Under the pieces are notes generated by a model. That model saw nothing but the letters and a program-made list of their open reading frames with translations, made no database searches and was not told the DNA's origin. This document shows, one piece after another, positions 1 to 8,807 of a DNA stretch of 64,000 nt (the stretch's first letter is position 1; each line of letters starts with the position of its first letter). The stretch is from contig CAVXLZ010000004.1 in the NCBI GenBank assembly GCA_963762825.1, forward strand, positions 84,500-148,499, written 5' to 3'. Made by a program: the position numbers and the translations under genes. The stretch is from Miltoncostaea sp963762825. Lineage in GTDB: Bacteria; Actinomycetota; Thermoleophilia; Miltoncostaeales; Miltoncostaeaceae.

Positions 1-627
1 CATGCCGGTCGCGCTCACGCACGCTTCGGCCGACCCCGCGGTGACATACGTGCCCGCGAATACCCGCCGGTCGGGTTGGACGGGGTTGGACTCGCCGCTC
101 AACGCCGATTCGTCCACCCGGAGCTCCGCCGAGGCGACGAGCTCTGCGTCGGCGCAGACGCGATCGCCGGGGGCGAGCAGCAGGATGTCGCCGGCGACCA
201 CCTCCTCACTGGGGACCTCGGCCACCGCCCCGTCGCGGCGGACCCGGGCGCGCAGGGGCAGCATGCGTCGCAGCGCAGCGACGGCCTGCTCAGCGCGGTG
301 CTCCTGGACGAAGGCGAAGACCGCGTTGACGATGATCACCGCGACGATCGCCGCCGCCAGCGCAGGCGTGCCGGCCACCACGGCCAGCAGCGCGCCCGCC
401 CACAGCAGCAGCGCGAAGAGCTGCACGAAGTTCGCGAGGAAATCGCGCGCTGCGGACCGCCCGCGAGCCTCGACGATCACGTTCGGACCGACGTCGGCGA
501 GGCGTCGCCGGGCCTCCTCGCCCGAGAGCCCGCCAGATCCCGCTCCAACGCCTTCGATCACGTGCTCACCACGTCCTCCACCGGTGAGTGCCGCGAGCAG
601 GCTGCCGGTGGGCCGCCGCAGCGGCAT
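1..627 (-). CDS. P-type cation-transporting ATPase, N-terminal part
   Basis: The gene runs off the left edge; 209 residues are visible. It belongs to the P-type ATPases that move cations across the membrane by ATP hydrolysis. An N-terminal cation-ATPase domain (GLSGEEARRRLADVGPN) is followed by two hydrophobic helices (LFALLLWAGALLAVVAG and AAAIVAVIIVNAVFAFVQE). The actuator domain follows, with a GDILLLAPGDRV stretch and the diagnostic VDESALSGES motif, where TGES-type residues drive dephosphorylation. The phosphorylated Asp, ATP-binding domain and transport helices lie outside, so the ion cannot be read; Ca2+/Mg2+-type (PMA/SERCA-like) is likely. Start taken at the ATG at 627; a GTG further in, at VIEGVGAG, is an alternative. 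Confidence 0.88.
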   Translation of the reverse strand, partial: MPLRRPTGSLLAALTGGGRGEHVIEGVGAGSGGLSGEEARRRLADVGPNVIVEARGRSAARDFLANFVQLFALLLWAGALLAVVAGTPALAAAIVAVIIVNAVFAFVQEHRAEQAVAALRRMLPLRARVRRDGAVAEVPSEEVVAGDILLLAPGDRVCADAELVASAELRVDESALSGESNPVQPDRRVFAGTYVTAGSAEACVSATGM

Positions 628-771
628 CCGTGCCGGCACCCGTCCGCCACGACGGCATCTCCCACCGCCGGCCCGGAAAGCCCGCAGGCCGATCGTCCTG
701 CCGACGTGCGGCTACGGCCGTCGTCTAGGGTTTTCGTCGGTGCGCCCCGGGACGACGGGAGAACCTAGGGA

Positions 772-1695
772 ATGACGGAGACCGAGACTTCCATCGGACT
801 CCCGGCCATCCGGGTCGAGGGCCTGAGCAAGCACTACGACGGCACCGCCGTGGTGGACGACGTGAGCTTCACGGTGGACACCGGCGAGGTCGTGGGAATC
901 CTGGGCCCGAACGGGGCCGGAAAAACCACCACCGTCGAGATCCTCGAGGGACACCGCGCGCGCACGGCAGGATCCGTGGAGGTGCTCGGGGTGGATCCGT
1001 GGACGGGAGGACGCGCGTTCCGCGAGAGGATCGGAATCGTGCTGCAGTCGGCGGGTATCGAGCGCGAGCTGACCCCACGCGAGGCGCTGCGGGGCTTTCG
1101 CGACCTCTACCCCAGGCGGCGCGATATCGATGAGGTCCTCCGTGTGGTGGGTCTCAGCGAGAAGTCGGGCGCGCGCATCGGCACGCTCTCGGGCGGCCAG
1201 CGCCGTCGCCTCGATCTGGCCCTCGGCCTGATCGGCGACCCCGATCTCCTGTTCCTCGATGAGCCGACGACCGGCTTCGATCCTGCGGCGCGGCGTGAGG
1301 CGTGGGCCCTGATCGAGCGCCTGCGCGGCCTCGGAAAGACCGTGCTCCTCACCACTCACTACCTCGACGAGGCGCAGAACCTGGCCGACCGGGTGCTCGT
1401 GCTCTCCCGCGGCCGCATCGTGGCGAGCGGGGCACCGGGAGAGATCGGATCGCACCACTCCCGGACGATCGTGCGCTTCCGGCTGCCCGCCGGGATCGAC
1501 CCCGAGGGGCTGCCGGACTGCGGCGGGCAGGTCACGGTGGAGGGGCGTGAGGTGCAGATCGCGATGGAGAACGCCACGCGCGGCCTCCACGACCTCACCC
1601 GATGGGCCGTCGCCGCCGGGATCGAGCTCGAGGGCCTGGAGATCGGGCGGCGCAGCCTGGAGGAGGCGTATCTCGAGGTGATCGGTGAGCGGTAG
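772..1695 (+). CDS. ABC transporter ATP-binding protein (drug-export/ABC-2 type)
   Basis: A 307-residue ATPase subunit of an ABC-2 exporter. Walker A GPNGAGKT lies at residues 45-52, signature LSGGQ at 139-143 and Walker B LLFLDEP at 159-165. A C-terminal extension of about 90 residues is typical of the DrrA/NodI-like subfamily. It overlaps the next gene, the membrane partner, by 11 bp, so the two are almost surely co-translated as one transporter. A TAGGGT hexamer at 726-731 is a plausible -10 element. The family exports antibiotics, lipids or polysaccharide; nothing here names the substrate. Confidence 0.93.
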   Translation: MTETETSIGLPAIRVEGLSKHYDGTAVVDDVSFTVDTGEVVGILGPNGAGKTTTVEILEGHRARTAGSVEVLGVDPWTGGRAFRERIGIVLQSAGIERELTPREALRGFRDLYPRRRDIDEVLRVVGLSEKSGARIGTLSGGQRRRLDLALGLIGDPDLLFLDEPTTGFDPAARREAWALIERLRGLGKTVLLTTHYLDEAQNLADRVLVLSRGRIVASGAPGEIGSHHSRTIVRFRLPAGIDPEGLPDCGGQVTVEGREVQIAMENATRGLHDLTRWAVAAGIELEGLEIGRRSLEEAYLEVIGER

Positions 1696-2485
1696 CGGCG
1701 CACGGGTGGCCCACGAGCTGGCGCTCACGGCGCAGCAGATCGGTTATCAGAACCGGATATTCCGGCGCACCCCGGTCGCCGCGTTCTTCACTCTCGCCTT
1801 CCCGCTGATCCTGCTGGTGCTGTTCGATGCGCTCTTTTCCGGGAGCATCGACGTACCGGACGGGACCGTGTCGGTCGCGCAGTTCTACGCGCCCGGACTG
1901 GCGGTATTCGCAGCGGCCACGGCGACCTACACCAACCTCGCCACGCAGCTCTCGATCGCCCGCGACGACGGGATCCTGAAACGGGTCCGAGGAACCCCGA
2001 TGCCCCCCTGGCTGTACATGGCCGGCCAGATCGGCAACGCGATCCTCGTGGCGGCGGGAGCCGTGGTGCTGATGATCGCGGTGGGTGGGCTCGCCTACGA
2101 CCTCCAGGTCCGGGCCGAGGCCATCCCCGCCGTCGTCATCGCGTTCGTGGTCGGGGTGGCGAGCTTCGCGGCCCTCGGCCTCGCCGTGGCCGCGCTCATC
2201 CCGAACGGCAACGCCGCGCCCGCGGTGACGAACGCGACCATCCTGCCGCTCGCATTCGTCTCCAACGTCTTCATCCCCCTGCAGAACCCGCCCGCATGGA
2301 TCGAGATCGTCGGCGCCGTGTTCCCGCTCAAGCCTTTCGTCGAGGCGTTCTCGAGGCCGTTCCTGCCCGGCGCGAGCGGCTTCGGCGTCGAGTGGGCAGA
2401 GCTCGGCGTGGTCGCGGCGTGGGGCGTGGGCGCGGGAGTCCTGGCGGCGCTCAGGTTCCGCTGGGAGCCGAACGCGCGAACCTGA
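1685..2485 (+). CDS. ABC-2 type transporter permease
   Basis: A 266-residue integral membrane protein with a GTG start inside the end of the ATPase gene. It has six hydrophobic segments, the first at about residues 35-55 (TPVAAFFTLAFPLILLVLF), and the ABC-2 layout with a periplasmic loop after helix 1 (SGSIDVPDGTV). The conserved LPLAFVSNVFIPLQNPP stretch near the C terminus is characteristic of daunorubicin-resistance-type permeases. With the upstream ATPase it should form a half-size exporter that works as a dimer. Substrate unknown. Confidence 0.9.
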   Translation: MSGSGARVAHELALTAQQIGYQNRIFRRTPVAAFFTLAFPLILLVLFDALFSGSIDVPDGTVSVAQFYAPGLAVFAAATATYTNLATQLSIARDDGILKRVRGTPMPPWLYMAGQIGNAILVAAGAVVLMIAVGGLAYDLQVRAEAIPAVVIAFVVGVASFAALGLAVAALIPNGNAAPAVTNATILPLAFVSNVFIPLQNPPAWIEIVGAVFPLKPFVEAFSRPFLPGASGFGVEWAELGVVAAWGVGAGVLAALRFRWEPNART

Positions 2486-2633
2486 CCCCTCGGCCTCGGG
2501 CAATCCGAGCCGGGACCGCATCTCTCCGCGCCCCCCATCCGAGTCGCCCCCGATGGTTGGGCACCCGGAAGGGGCATAGCGTCGGTTCCATCCAGGCCCC
2601 GGGCGGGCCGAGAGCCGAGTGGATGGGGATGAG

Positions 2634-3399
2634 ATGTCCGGTGCCACGAGAGAGAATCGGGTCGCGATCGTGACGGGCGGTGCGGCGGGCATCGGCCGTG
2701 CGACGGCACTGGCGTTCGCGGAGCGCGGCGTCGCCGTGGTGATCGCCGACGTCAAGGAGACCGAGGGGCAGGAGTTCGCCCGTGGCCTGCGCGAGCGGGG
2801 CCGGCGGGCGCTCTTCGTGGCGACCGACGTCTCACGGGCGGACGACGTTCGACCGGATGGTGCGGGCCGCCACGGAGGAGTTCGGGCACCTGGACTGGGC
2901 CTTCAACAACGCCGGCATCGAGGGCCCGACAGCCCCGGCCACCGAGCTCTCCGAGGCGGATTTCGACCGGGTCGTCGCCGTGAACCTGAAGAGCACCTGG
3001 CTGTGCATGCGCCGGCAGATCCCGCTCATGGTCGAGGCGGGCGGCGGCGCCATCGTGAACTGCGCCTCGATCGCCGGCCTGGTGGGCTTCCCGGGCATCA
3101 GCGCCTACGTGGCGAGCAAGCACGGGATCATCGGCCTGACCCGCACGGCCGCACTCGAGAACGCCCAGGCCGGCGTGCGCGTCAACGCCGTCTGCCCCGG
3201 AGTGATCCGGACCGAGATGATCGAGCGCTTCACCCACGGCGACCCCTCCGCCGAGGCGGCCCTGACCGGAGCTGAGCCGGTCGGACGGATGGGCACGCCC
3301 GAGGAGGTTGCCGCCCTGGTCGTATGGCTGTGCTCGGACGAGGCGAGCTTCATCACCGGCGCCGCCGTCCCGGTCGACGGTGGGTGGACCGCGCAGTAG
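2634..3399 (+). pseudogene. SDR family oxidoreductase, broken by a one-base insertion
   Basis: A short-chain dehydrogenase split across two frames. The first frame (from ATG 2634, MSGATRENRVAIVTGG) carries the NAD(P)-binding TGGAAGIG motif and ends in sense at DVSRADDV. The second frame resumes with DRMVRAATEEFGHLDW and carries NNAG, the catalytic Ser (NCASIAG), YVASK and the C-terminal VDGGW. Removing one T from the TT at 2848-2849 restores a continuous protein of about 254 residues, the usual SDR length. All catalytic residues survive, so a sequencing error is as likely as a true null allele. A GTG at 2619 is an alternative start. Substrate unknown. Confidence 0.88.
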
Positions 3400-3527
3400 C
3401 CCGCCGATCCCATCCGGAGGAGCCGGCCGGTGCTTAGCCGGGGCGGCGAGCGGGTAGCACCGACCCGGGTGCGCGGACCGTCGCTGCGGCGGGGATCCGC
3501 GGGACGAGCGAAAGACAGGAGAGCGAG

Positions 3528-4028
3528 ATGACCACCACAGCCGGGATCCTCGACAAGTCGCAGACGTCGGAGCGCGAGGACCTCGTGCAGCTCCTGACGA
3601 CGGCCTACTGGATGGAGATCGAGACGGTGATGAACTACATCGCCAACTCCACCAACCCCGACGGCGTGCGCGCCCAGGAGATCATCGAGTCCCTGCGCGC
3701 GGACATCACCGAGGAGCTCGGTCACGCCCAGCAGTTCGCGAGTCGCATCAAGGAGCTCTACGGCGTGGTGCCGGCGTCCCAGTCGTTCTCGGCGTCACAG
3801 AGCTACCTCCAGCCGCCGGACCAGCAGACCGACATCGTGCACGTCATCCGGGGCGTCATCGAAGCCGAGAGCGGGGCGATCTCCCACTACGAGCGGATCA
3901 TCGAGGCCTGCGAGGGACGCGACCCGGTGACCCAGGACATGGTGGTCGCGATCCTGCGCGACGAGCAGCAGCACCGCCGGCTGTTCGAGGGCTTCCTCCG
4001 CGAATACGAGGTGGAAGGTCGCGCCTGA
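3528..4028 (+). CDS. Ferritin-like di-iron protein
   Basis: 166 residues, mostly four helices. Iron-ligand patterns recur: EIETVMNYIANS, EELGHAQQF, EAESGAISHYERII and DEQQHRRLFEGFL, matching the E, ExxH, E, ExxH layout of bacterioferritin/Dps-like four-helix proteins. The family stores iron or detoxifies peroxide in the cytoplasm. The start is supported by AGGAGAG about 9 nt upstream of ATG 3528. It stands alone; the next gene is convergent 5 bp away. Substrate-level function (storage versus oxidase) cannot be told. Confidence 0.85.
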   Translation: MTTTAGILDKSQTSEREDLVQLLTTAYWMEIETVMNYIANSTNPDGVRAQEIIESLRADITEELGHAQQFASRIKELYGVVPASQSFSASQSYLQPPDQQTDIVHVIRGVIEAESGAISHYERIIEACEGRDPVTQDMVVAILRDEQQHRRLFEGFLREYEVEGRA

Positions 4029-4033
4029 GGCCA

Positions 4034-4360
4034 TCAGCCGGTACGCACGTCCATGTTGAGATGGAGCAGGGCCATCTCGAACGCCCGCCGGACGGGCCCG
4101 TCGTCGGCGAGGACGATCCGCAGTCGGGCTCCGCGATGCTGCTCCACCGTGCGCCGCACCTCGAGGATCGACGCGAGACCGGTCGAGTCGATCATGTCGA
4201 GCGCGCGCAGATCGATCTCCAGCCGGACGCCCTCCCCGAGCACGGCCGACACCGAGGCGATGAAGCGGCCCCTCGATGCGATGTCGAGGCCGCCGGTCAC
4301 GGTGACGCGAGCGCGCCCTTCGGCCTGCGCCACGGCGATGCGCCCGTCGGATCCCCTCAT
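4034..4360 (-). CDS. STAS-domain protein (anti-sigma factor antagonist-like)
   Basis: 108 residues forming one STAS domain. The DSTG loop (residues 58-61, IDSTGLASIL) holds the serine that SpoIIAA/RsbV-type proteins use as phosphorylation switch. Family members bind anti-sigma kinases and free sigma factors when dephosphorylated. ATG 4360 gives a compact STAS; the open frame continues upstream but that part has no domain. A second STAS protein lies at 6800 and two SpoIIE-type phosphatases lie near 46-49 kb, but no RsbW-type kinase gene is in the window. Confidence 0.82.
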   Translation of the reverse strand: MRGSDGRIAVAQAEGRARVTVTGGLDIASRGRFIASVSAVLGEGVRLEIDLRALDMIDSTGLASILEVRRTVEQHRGARLRIVLADDGPVRRAFEMALLHLNMDVRTG

Positions 4361-4492
4361 GCCGTTTCGCCCTGCGCGCCCCGCGCCCCGCATGCCCTGC
4401 AAGCGTGCGCACCGCCACGCCGGGGACGGACGGTTTGAGGGCCCCTCACCGGGGAATCCCCTCCGCACCCACGAATCGAAGGAGGGAGCCCG

Positions 4493-4651
4493 ATGACGAC
4501 CGATCGCCGCAAGGACGAGCCCGAGCGGAAGGACGAGCCCGAACACAAGGACGAGCCCGAACGCGAGGACGAGGACGCTCTGGTGGACGAGAGCGAGAAG
4601 GAGTCGTTTCCGAGCTCCGACCCGCCCTCCCGCGGCGCCCCGGGGATCTGA
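4493..4651 (+). CDS. Small acidic protein with KDEPE repeats and SFPxSDPPS tail
   Basis: 52 residues, very charged. Three or four near-identical units (KDEPERKDEPEHKDEPE) precede a C-terminal ESFPSSDPPSRG. The SFPxSDPPS tail is a recognisable motif of small uncharacterised bacterial proteins. A strong ribosome site, GGAGGG, sits 6 nt before the ATG. No hydrophobic segment and no cysteine. Function unknown; the low-complexity body suggests a disordered protein. The repeat copies differ at the DNA level by few bases, so copy number could vary. Confidence 0.7.
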   Translation: MTTDRRKDEPERKDEPEHKDEPEREDEDALVDESEKESFPSSDPPSRGAPGI

Positions 4652-4678
4652 CGATCCCCGGCCCGGTGGGGCGCGCAC

Positions 4679-4867
4679 TCACGAGCCACGCTCCACCTGC
4701 TTCGCACCTGCCGCGTCGGCGTCGTGGGACACCCTGTCCTCGCGCTCTTCGTCCTCGTCGCGGGTGGGCTCCTCGGCGGGGGTCTCCCGAGATGGGCGTG
4801 CGGTGTACGAGCCCACGTCGTCGTGGGGCGGATCGGCGCGTCGGTCGAGATCGTCTGGGCCGGTCAT
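4679..4867 (-). CDS. Small hydrophilic protein of unknown function
   Basis: 62 residues from MTGPDDLDRRADPP to KQVERGS, dominated by D, E, R and P, with no hydrophobic segment. GAGGAG about 9 nt upstream supports ATG 4867; the longer open frame upstream is discarded. It is convergent with the KDEPE-repeat gene, and both are short, acidic and probably disordered. Not recognised as a named family. Confidence 0.55.
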   Translation of the reverse strand: MTGPDDLDRRADPPHDDVGSYTARPSRETPAEEPTRDEDEEREDRVSHDADAAGAKQVERGS

Positions 4868-5018
4868 GTGCGACTCCTCACCGTGGGAGAACGTCGGGTA
4901 GCCCCCGACAGCTACCCCCGGCGAACCGGTTCGAATCGAGGCCACCGCGCAACCGGACGGGGGGCTCCTGACGGGCCTGCCGGCCGTCGCACCGGGAATC
5001 GGGGCGCCGGACCTCTAC

Positions 5019-6240
5019 GTGGTCGCGCTCGCGTTCGGCGGGCTCGCGGTGCTGGTGGCGATCCTGACGCTGAGCCACCACAGCGGGCGCTCGTTCTCGC
5101 CCGCGATGGTGTACCTCACGATGGGGGTCCTCGGGGCCGTCGGCGTTGCGCTGCTCGACGCCCCGTGGTTCACCGCCGTGGGAGACGCGGACGTGCTGGA
5201 GCGGCTCAGCGAGCTCTCGGTGATCGTGGCGCTCTTCGCCACCGGCCTGCGGATCGACCACGCCCTCCGGCTTCGCGAGTGGCGCACGACCCTGCTCCTC
5301 CTGGGGGTGGTGATGCCGGTGACGATGGTCGCGGTCGCGGCCCTGGGCTTCTGGGGGATGGGGCTCTCGCTGGGAGCCGCGATCGTGCTCGCGGCCGCGC
5401 TGGCCCCGACCGACCCGGTTCTCGCGGGAGACCTCGGCGTGCCGGCGCCCGGAGAGGGCGACCAGGGCGAACCGGCATTCGCCCTCACCTCGGAGGCGGG
5501 CCTGAACGACGGGCTGGCCTTCCCCTTCGTCTTCCTCGGGCTGGTGGTGGCATCCGGATCAGGGGCGGCCTCGTTCGTCGAGTGGTTCGCCGCCGACGTG
5601 GTGTGGGCGATCTCGGCGGGCATCGCCATCGGTGCCGCCGTGGGATGGGGAATCGCCGCGGTGGCGGTGCGCCTGCGCGATCGCGAGCTCCTGTTCGACC
5701 GGGCTCGACGGGTGGGCCGCGGTGGGCGCCGTGCTCGCGGTCTACGGCGTGGCGGAGATCGCCGGTGCATACGGGTTCCTGGCCGCCTTCGCCGGGGGCA
5801 TCGCCTTTCGCCGCTACGAGCGCGATCACGAGTACAACGCCGGGGTCCACACCGGGGCGGAGGCCCTGGAGCGCGCGCTGGAGCTGACCCTGATCCTCTT
5901 CCTCGGCAGCCTGCTGACGCTGGAGGGCCTGGGCGTCGCCGGCTGGTGGGGAGTGGTGGTGGCGGCAGCGCTGATCCTCGTGGTCCGCCCCCTCGCCACC
6001 GTCGTCAGCCTCCGGCGCTGCCGGCTGAGCGGCCGGGAGCGGATCTACGTGGGGTTCTTCGGCATCCGCGGAATCGGATCGATCTACTACGCCGCCGCCG
6101 CGCTCGGCTCGGGCATCCTCCGGCCCGACGAATCAGAGGCCATCATCTGGACGGTCGTGGTGGTGGTCTGCATCTCCATCGTGCTCCACGGGCTCTCGGC
6201 CTCCGCCCTCACCCGCCGGATGCTCGATCCGGCGCCATAG
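5019..6240 (+). pseudogene. Na+/H+ antiporter (CPA1/NhaP type), broken by one extra base
   Basis: A cation/proton antiporter of about 406 residues split in two frames. The first covers helices 1-6, including FATGLRIDHALRLREW and the ion-site region AAALAPTDPVLAGD and LTSEAGLNDGLAFP (the Asp and Asn-Asp motifs of CPA1 exchangers). The second covers the rest, with GFFGIRGIGSIYYAA near the end. One extra G in GGG at 5701-5703 explains the break: removing it gives DRLDGWAAVGAVLAVYGVAE. The family exchanges Na+ or K+ for H+. Start GTG 5019, the first start in frame. The 3' end overlaps the convergent neighbour by 32 bp. Confidence 0.87.
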
Positions 6241-6673
6241 GCGGATCGTGCTCGGGAGACACCGGGCTCCCCGGGGCCTCGGGCGCTCGGCCGGTGGCCT
6301 CCTCCACCTCGCGCTCGATGCGGCCGTCCTCGCGCGCGAGAACGAGGAGGGCGCCGATGACCGCGGCGACGAGCGCCCCGACCGCCGCGAAGGCCACCGT
6401 GTACCCGATGGTCCCGCTCGCGCCTTCCACGTCGATGGGGCCGGGTGCGATCGCCATGACCAGACCGACGAGCGCTCCCGCCGCCGCACCGGCCGCCACG
6501 GACCGCAGCGCGGCGGCTCCGAGCACCGTGCGCAAGCCGCGCCGCGAGCTGGGGTCGGCCGGGGGCGCCGGCGTGTCCGCTACGCGGGCGAGGGTCTCCT
6601 CGCGCGTCTCGGGCTCCGTGCGCGCGGGCCTGTCGTGCTGGATCGCGCGTCCGGGCGCTGGTTCGTCCATCAT
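6209..6673 (-). CDS. Hypothetical membrane protein with two transmembrane helices
   Basis: 154 residues. A charged N-terminal tail of about 50 residues is followed by two alanine/glycine/valine-rich membrane helices (about 56-80 and 88-113) and a charged proline-rich tail. GGAGGG abuts the first of two consecutive ATG codons; the second (6670) has the better though still short spacing and may be the real start. No known domain. Convergent overlap with the antiporter gene. Confidence 0.6.
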   Translation of the reverse strand: MMDEPAPGRAIQHDRPARTEPETREETLARVADTPAPPADPSSRRGLRTVLGAAALRSVAAGAAAGALVGLVMAIAPGPIDVEGASGTIGYTVAFAAVGALVAAVIGALLVLAREDGRIEREVEEATGRAPEAPGSPVSPEHDPPMAPDRASGG

Positions 6674-6799
6674 CCCTCCGATCGTCGCCTGCACCCCGGC
6701 TACCCCCCCGGGACGGCGGGGAAACCGTGAGCGACCCATCGGAGTAGGATCGAGCGCCGCCCGCACAGTGCCCGCGCGGCGATCGAAAGGAGCCCCCTC

Positions 6800-7171
6800 A
6801 TGAACGAGCGCCGCGGGAGCGCCGGCGACGATGCGATGCCACTGCGCCTCAGCGCGCAGGTCCTGGATGCGGAGGTGGTGATCACCCTCCAGGGCGACCT
6901 CGACCTGGCCGGCCACAAGGCCCTGCTCGACCTGGTCGCGGACCAGCCCGTCGAGGGCCGGGCGCTGGAGCTGAAGGCGTCGGAGCTCTCGTTCATGGAC
7001 TCCACAGGCTGCAAGGCGCTGCTCGACGTCCACTCGTCGGCCAGCGAGCGCGGCGCGACCTCGGTGGTGGTGGCCGTCTCACCGGCCGGCCCGGTGCACC
7101 GCATCCTTGAGCTGACGGGGCTGCTCTCACAGCTCGACGTGCGGCTCACCGAGGCCCCCCGGGGAGCCTGA
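6800..7171 (+). CDS. STAS-domain protein (anti-sigma factor antagonist-like)
   Basis: 123 residues, one STAS domain at about 15-115 with the switch loop MDSTGCKALL near residue 70. GAAAGGAG lies about 10 nt before the ATG and a TAGGAT hexamer at 6745-6750 is a possible -10 element. Like the STAS protein at 4034 it stands alone, with no kinase partner beside it. Its 3' end overlaps the convergent ABC permease gene by 45 bp. Confidence 0.82.
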   Translation: MNERRGSAGDDAMPLRLSAQVLDAEVVITLQGDLDLAGHKALLDLVADQPVEGRALELKASELSFMDSTGCKALLDVHSSASERGATSVVVAVSPAGPVHRILELTGLLSQLDVRLTEAPRGA

Positions 7172-7966
7172 GCCCAGCGCGCGGCGCGCGAGGATCATCG
7201 CGAGCACCACGGCGACCAGCGCGGGCGCCAGGAAGACCAGCGCAAGGACCGCCGCGACCTGCGGATCCGCCGACACGAAGGGCACCAGCAGCAGCGGCAG
7301 CATCGGCGTGCCGCCTCCGACCGCCAGGCTCAGCCCGTACTGGCTCCAGGAGACCAGGAAACCCATGAGCCCGGCCACGGCGAGCACCGGGGCGAGGGCC
7401 GGCAGGGTGACGAGGGCCACGCGGCGCGCTCGGCCCGCGCCGTGCACCGCGGCGGCCTCCTCCAGATCGCGGACCTCAGGGCCGAAACCGCTCGCCAGGA
7501 TCAGCACCACATAGGGGAGCACCGGCACGAGGTGCGCCACAACCAGGCCCGGAAGCGTGTCGGCGATCCCGAGCCGGATGAACCACTCCGTGAGGCCCGA
7601 GCCGGTGGCGAACGGGGGCACCAGCAGCGGCAGGCCGAGGAGCACCCAGACCGGACCGAGCCGGCGCACCCGGCGCTCGCCGATCACGCGGGCCGCGGGC
7701 CACGCGAGCACGATCGCGATGAGGGTGGCCAGCACGCCCACGACCAGGGAGTTGAGGATCGCCTCGAGCGCGCCTGATGTGTCGGCGAAGGCCTCCTGCA
7801 CGCCCCGCGTCCCGAAGCGCTGAGGCAGGACGCCGGGCGAGCGCCACTCATCGGCCAGAGCCCGCACGACGAGCGTGAGCAGCGGGGCGACGGCCGCGAG
7901 CGCGATGACGACGAGCGCCGTCCGCGCCCCGAGTCGCCCTCCCCTCTGGGGAGCCTCCTCACTCAT
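7127..7966 (-). CDS. ABC importer permease (second subunit, YnjC-like)
   Basis: 279 residues, six membrane helices, with the binding-protein-dependent permease (BPD) signature EEAAAVHGAGRARRVALVTL near residue 175 that docks on the ATPase. It is the last gene of a four-gene importer operon read right to left: binding protein, ATPase, permease, permease. It overlaps the upstream permease by 8 bp. E. coli YnjC fuses the two permeases into one chain; here they are separate. Substrate not established for the family; thiamine-like compounds have been suggested. Confidence 0.87.
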   Translation of the reverse strand: MSEEAPQRGGRLGARTALVVIALAAVAPLLTLVVRALADEWRSPGVLPQRFGTRGVQEAFADTSGALEAILNSLVVGVLATLIAIVLAWPAARVIGERRVRRLGPVWVLLGLPLLVPPFATGSGLTEWFIRLGIADTLPGLVVAHLVPVLPYVVLILASGFGPEVRDLEEAAAVHGAGRARRVALVTLPALAPVLAVAGLMGFLVSWSQYGLSLAVGGGTPMLPLLLVPFVSADPQVAAVLALVFLAPALVAVVLAMILARRALGSGSPGGLGEPHVEL

Positions 7967-8807
7967 TGCGCCGCCGTAGTCCGGTCGCCGCCACGGCCGC
8001 CACGGCCACCGCCAGGACCGATGCCACGAGCAGGGCGGCGTTCGCCTCGGAGCGGCCCTCGAGGCTGGCGGTCCGCGTGGCGTTCAGCGCCAGCTCCGAC
8101 AGCGTCTCGGGCGAGCTCGGGCCGATGGTGAGTGGAACCTCGAAAGCCCCGATCACGAAGGCGGCGACCACAGCCGACCCGGTCACGAGCGGTGCCCGGA
8201 TGGCCGGCCAGACCACCCACCGCATCCGCTGCAGCGGGCGCGCCCCGAGCACTGCCGCCGCCTCCTCGCGCGCCGCGACCGCCGGCCCCCAGCAGGCCAA
8301 CACGAGCAGCGCCAGGAAGGGCGTCTCCTTGTAGACGTACACGAGCACGATGCCGAGGCCCTGAGGGTCGCGCACGAGGTCGAGCGGCAGGCCGCCGAGG
8401 ATGCGATCGGCGATGCCCCCGTGGCCGAGCCAGAGCACCCCGAGCACCGCGGCCACCAGGTGCGGCATCGGCACGGGCACCGCGGCGAGAACTCGCACGA
8501 GCCCCCCGCTGCGCCGCAGCACCGATGCGAGCACGACCGCCAGCATCGCCGATACGATCGTGGCGAGGGCCGCGATCCTCAGCGTGAACCAGAGCGAGTC
8601 CCAGAACGCGGGGTCGTCCAGCAGCGACCGGTAGGCCTCGAGATCGGCCCCCGACCACCCGCTCAGCCGGCTCACCCCGAGGCTGGATCGCACCGCACCG
8701 ACTATCCCCGCCCCCCAGAGCGCCAATACGACCGCCAGGGCGGGCGTCAGGGAGATGAGCGCGCGTGCGCGGTCAGATATGAAGCGCACCGTCCGCGCCG
8801 CGAGCAC
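7959..8807 (-). CDS. ABC importer permease (first subunit)
   Basis: 282 residues with six hydrophobic segments and a BPD loop (REEAAAVLGARPLQRMRWVVWP). The start overlaps the end of the ATPase gene by 35 bp, and its own end overlaps the next permease by 8 bp, so translation is probably coupled. GTG 8807 is the furthest start; a GTG at 8789 (before RFISDRARA) would shorten the overlap. Together with the next permease it forms the membrane pore. Confidence 0.86.
   Translation of the reverse strand: MLAARTVRFISDRARALISLTPALAVVLALWGAGIVGAVRSSLGVSRLSGWSGADLEAYRSLLDDPAFWDSLWFTLRIAALATIVSAMLAVVLASVLRRSGGLVRVLAAVPVPMPHLVAAVLGVLWLGHGGIADRILGGLPLDLVRDPQGLGIVLVYVYKETPFLALLVLACWGPAVAAREEAAAVLGARPLQRMRWVVWPAIRAPLVTGSAVVAAFVIGAFEVPLTIGPSSPETLSELALNATRTASLEGRSEANAALLVASVLAVAVAAVAATGLRRRNE

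Noticed and set aside
2488..2520. Hairpin after the ABC-2 permease
   Set aside because: The stem is short and bulged, with no tail; not distinguishable from chance in G+C-rich DNA.
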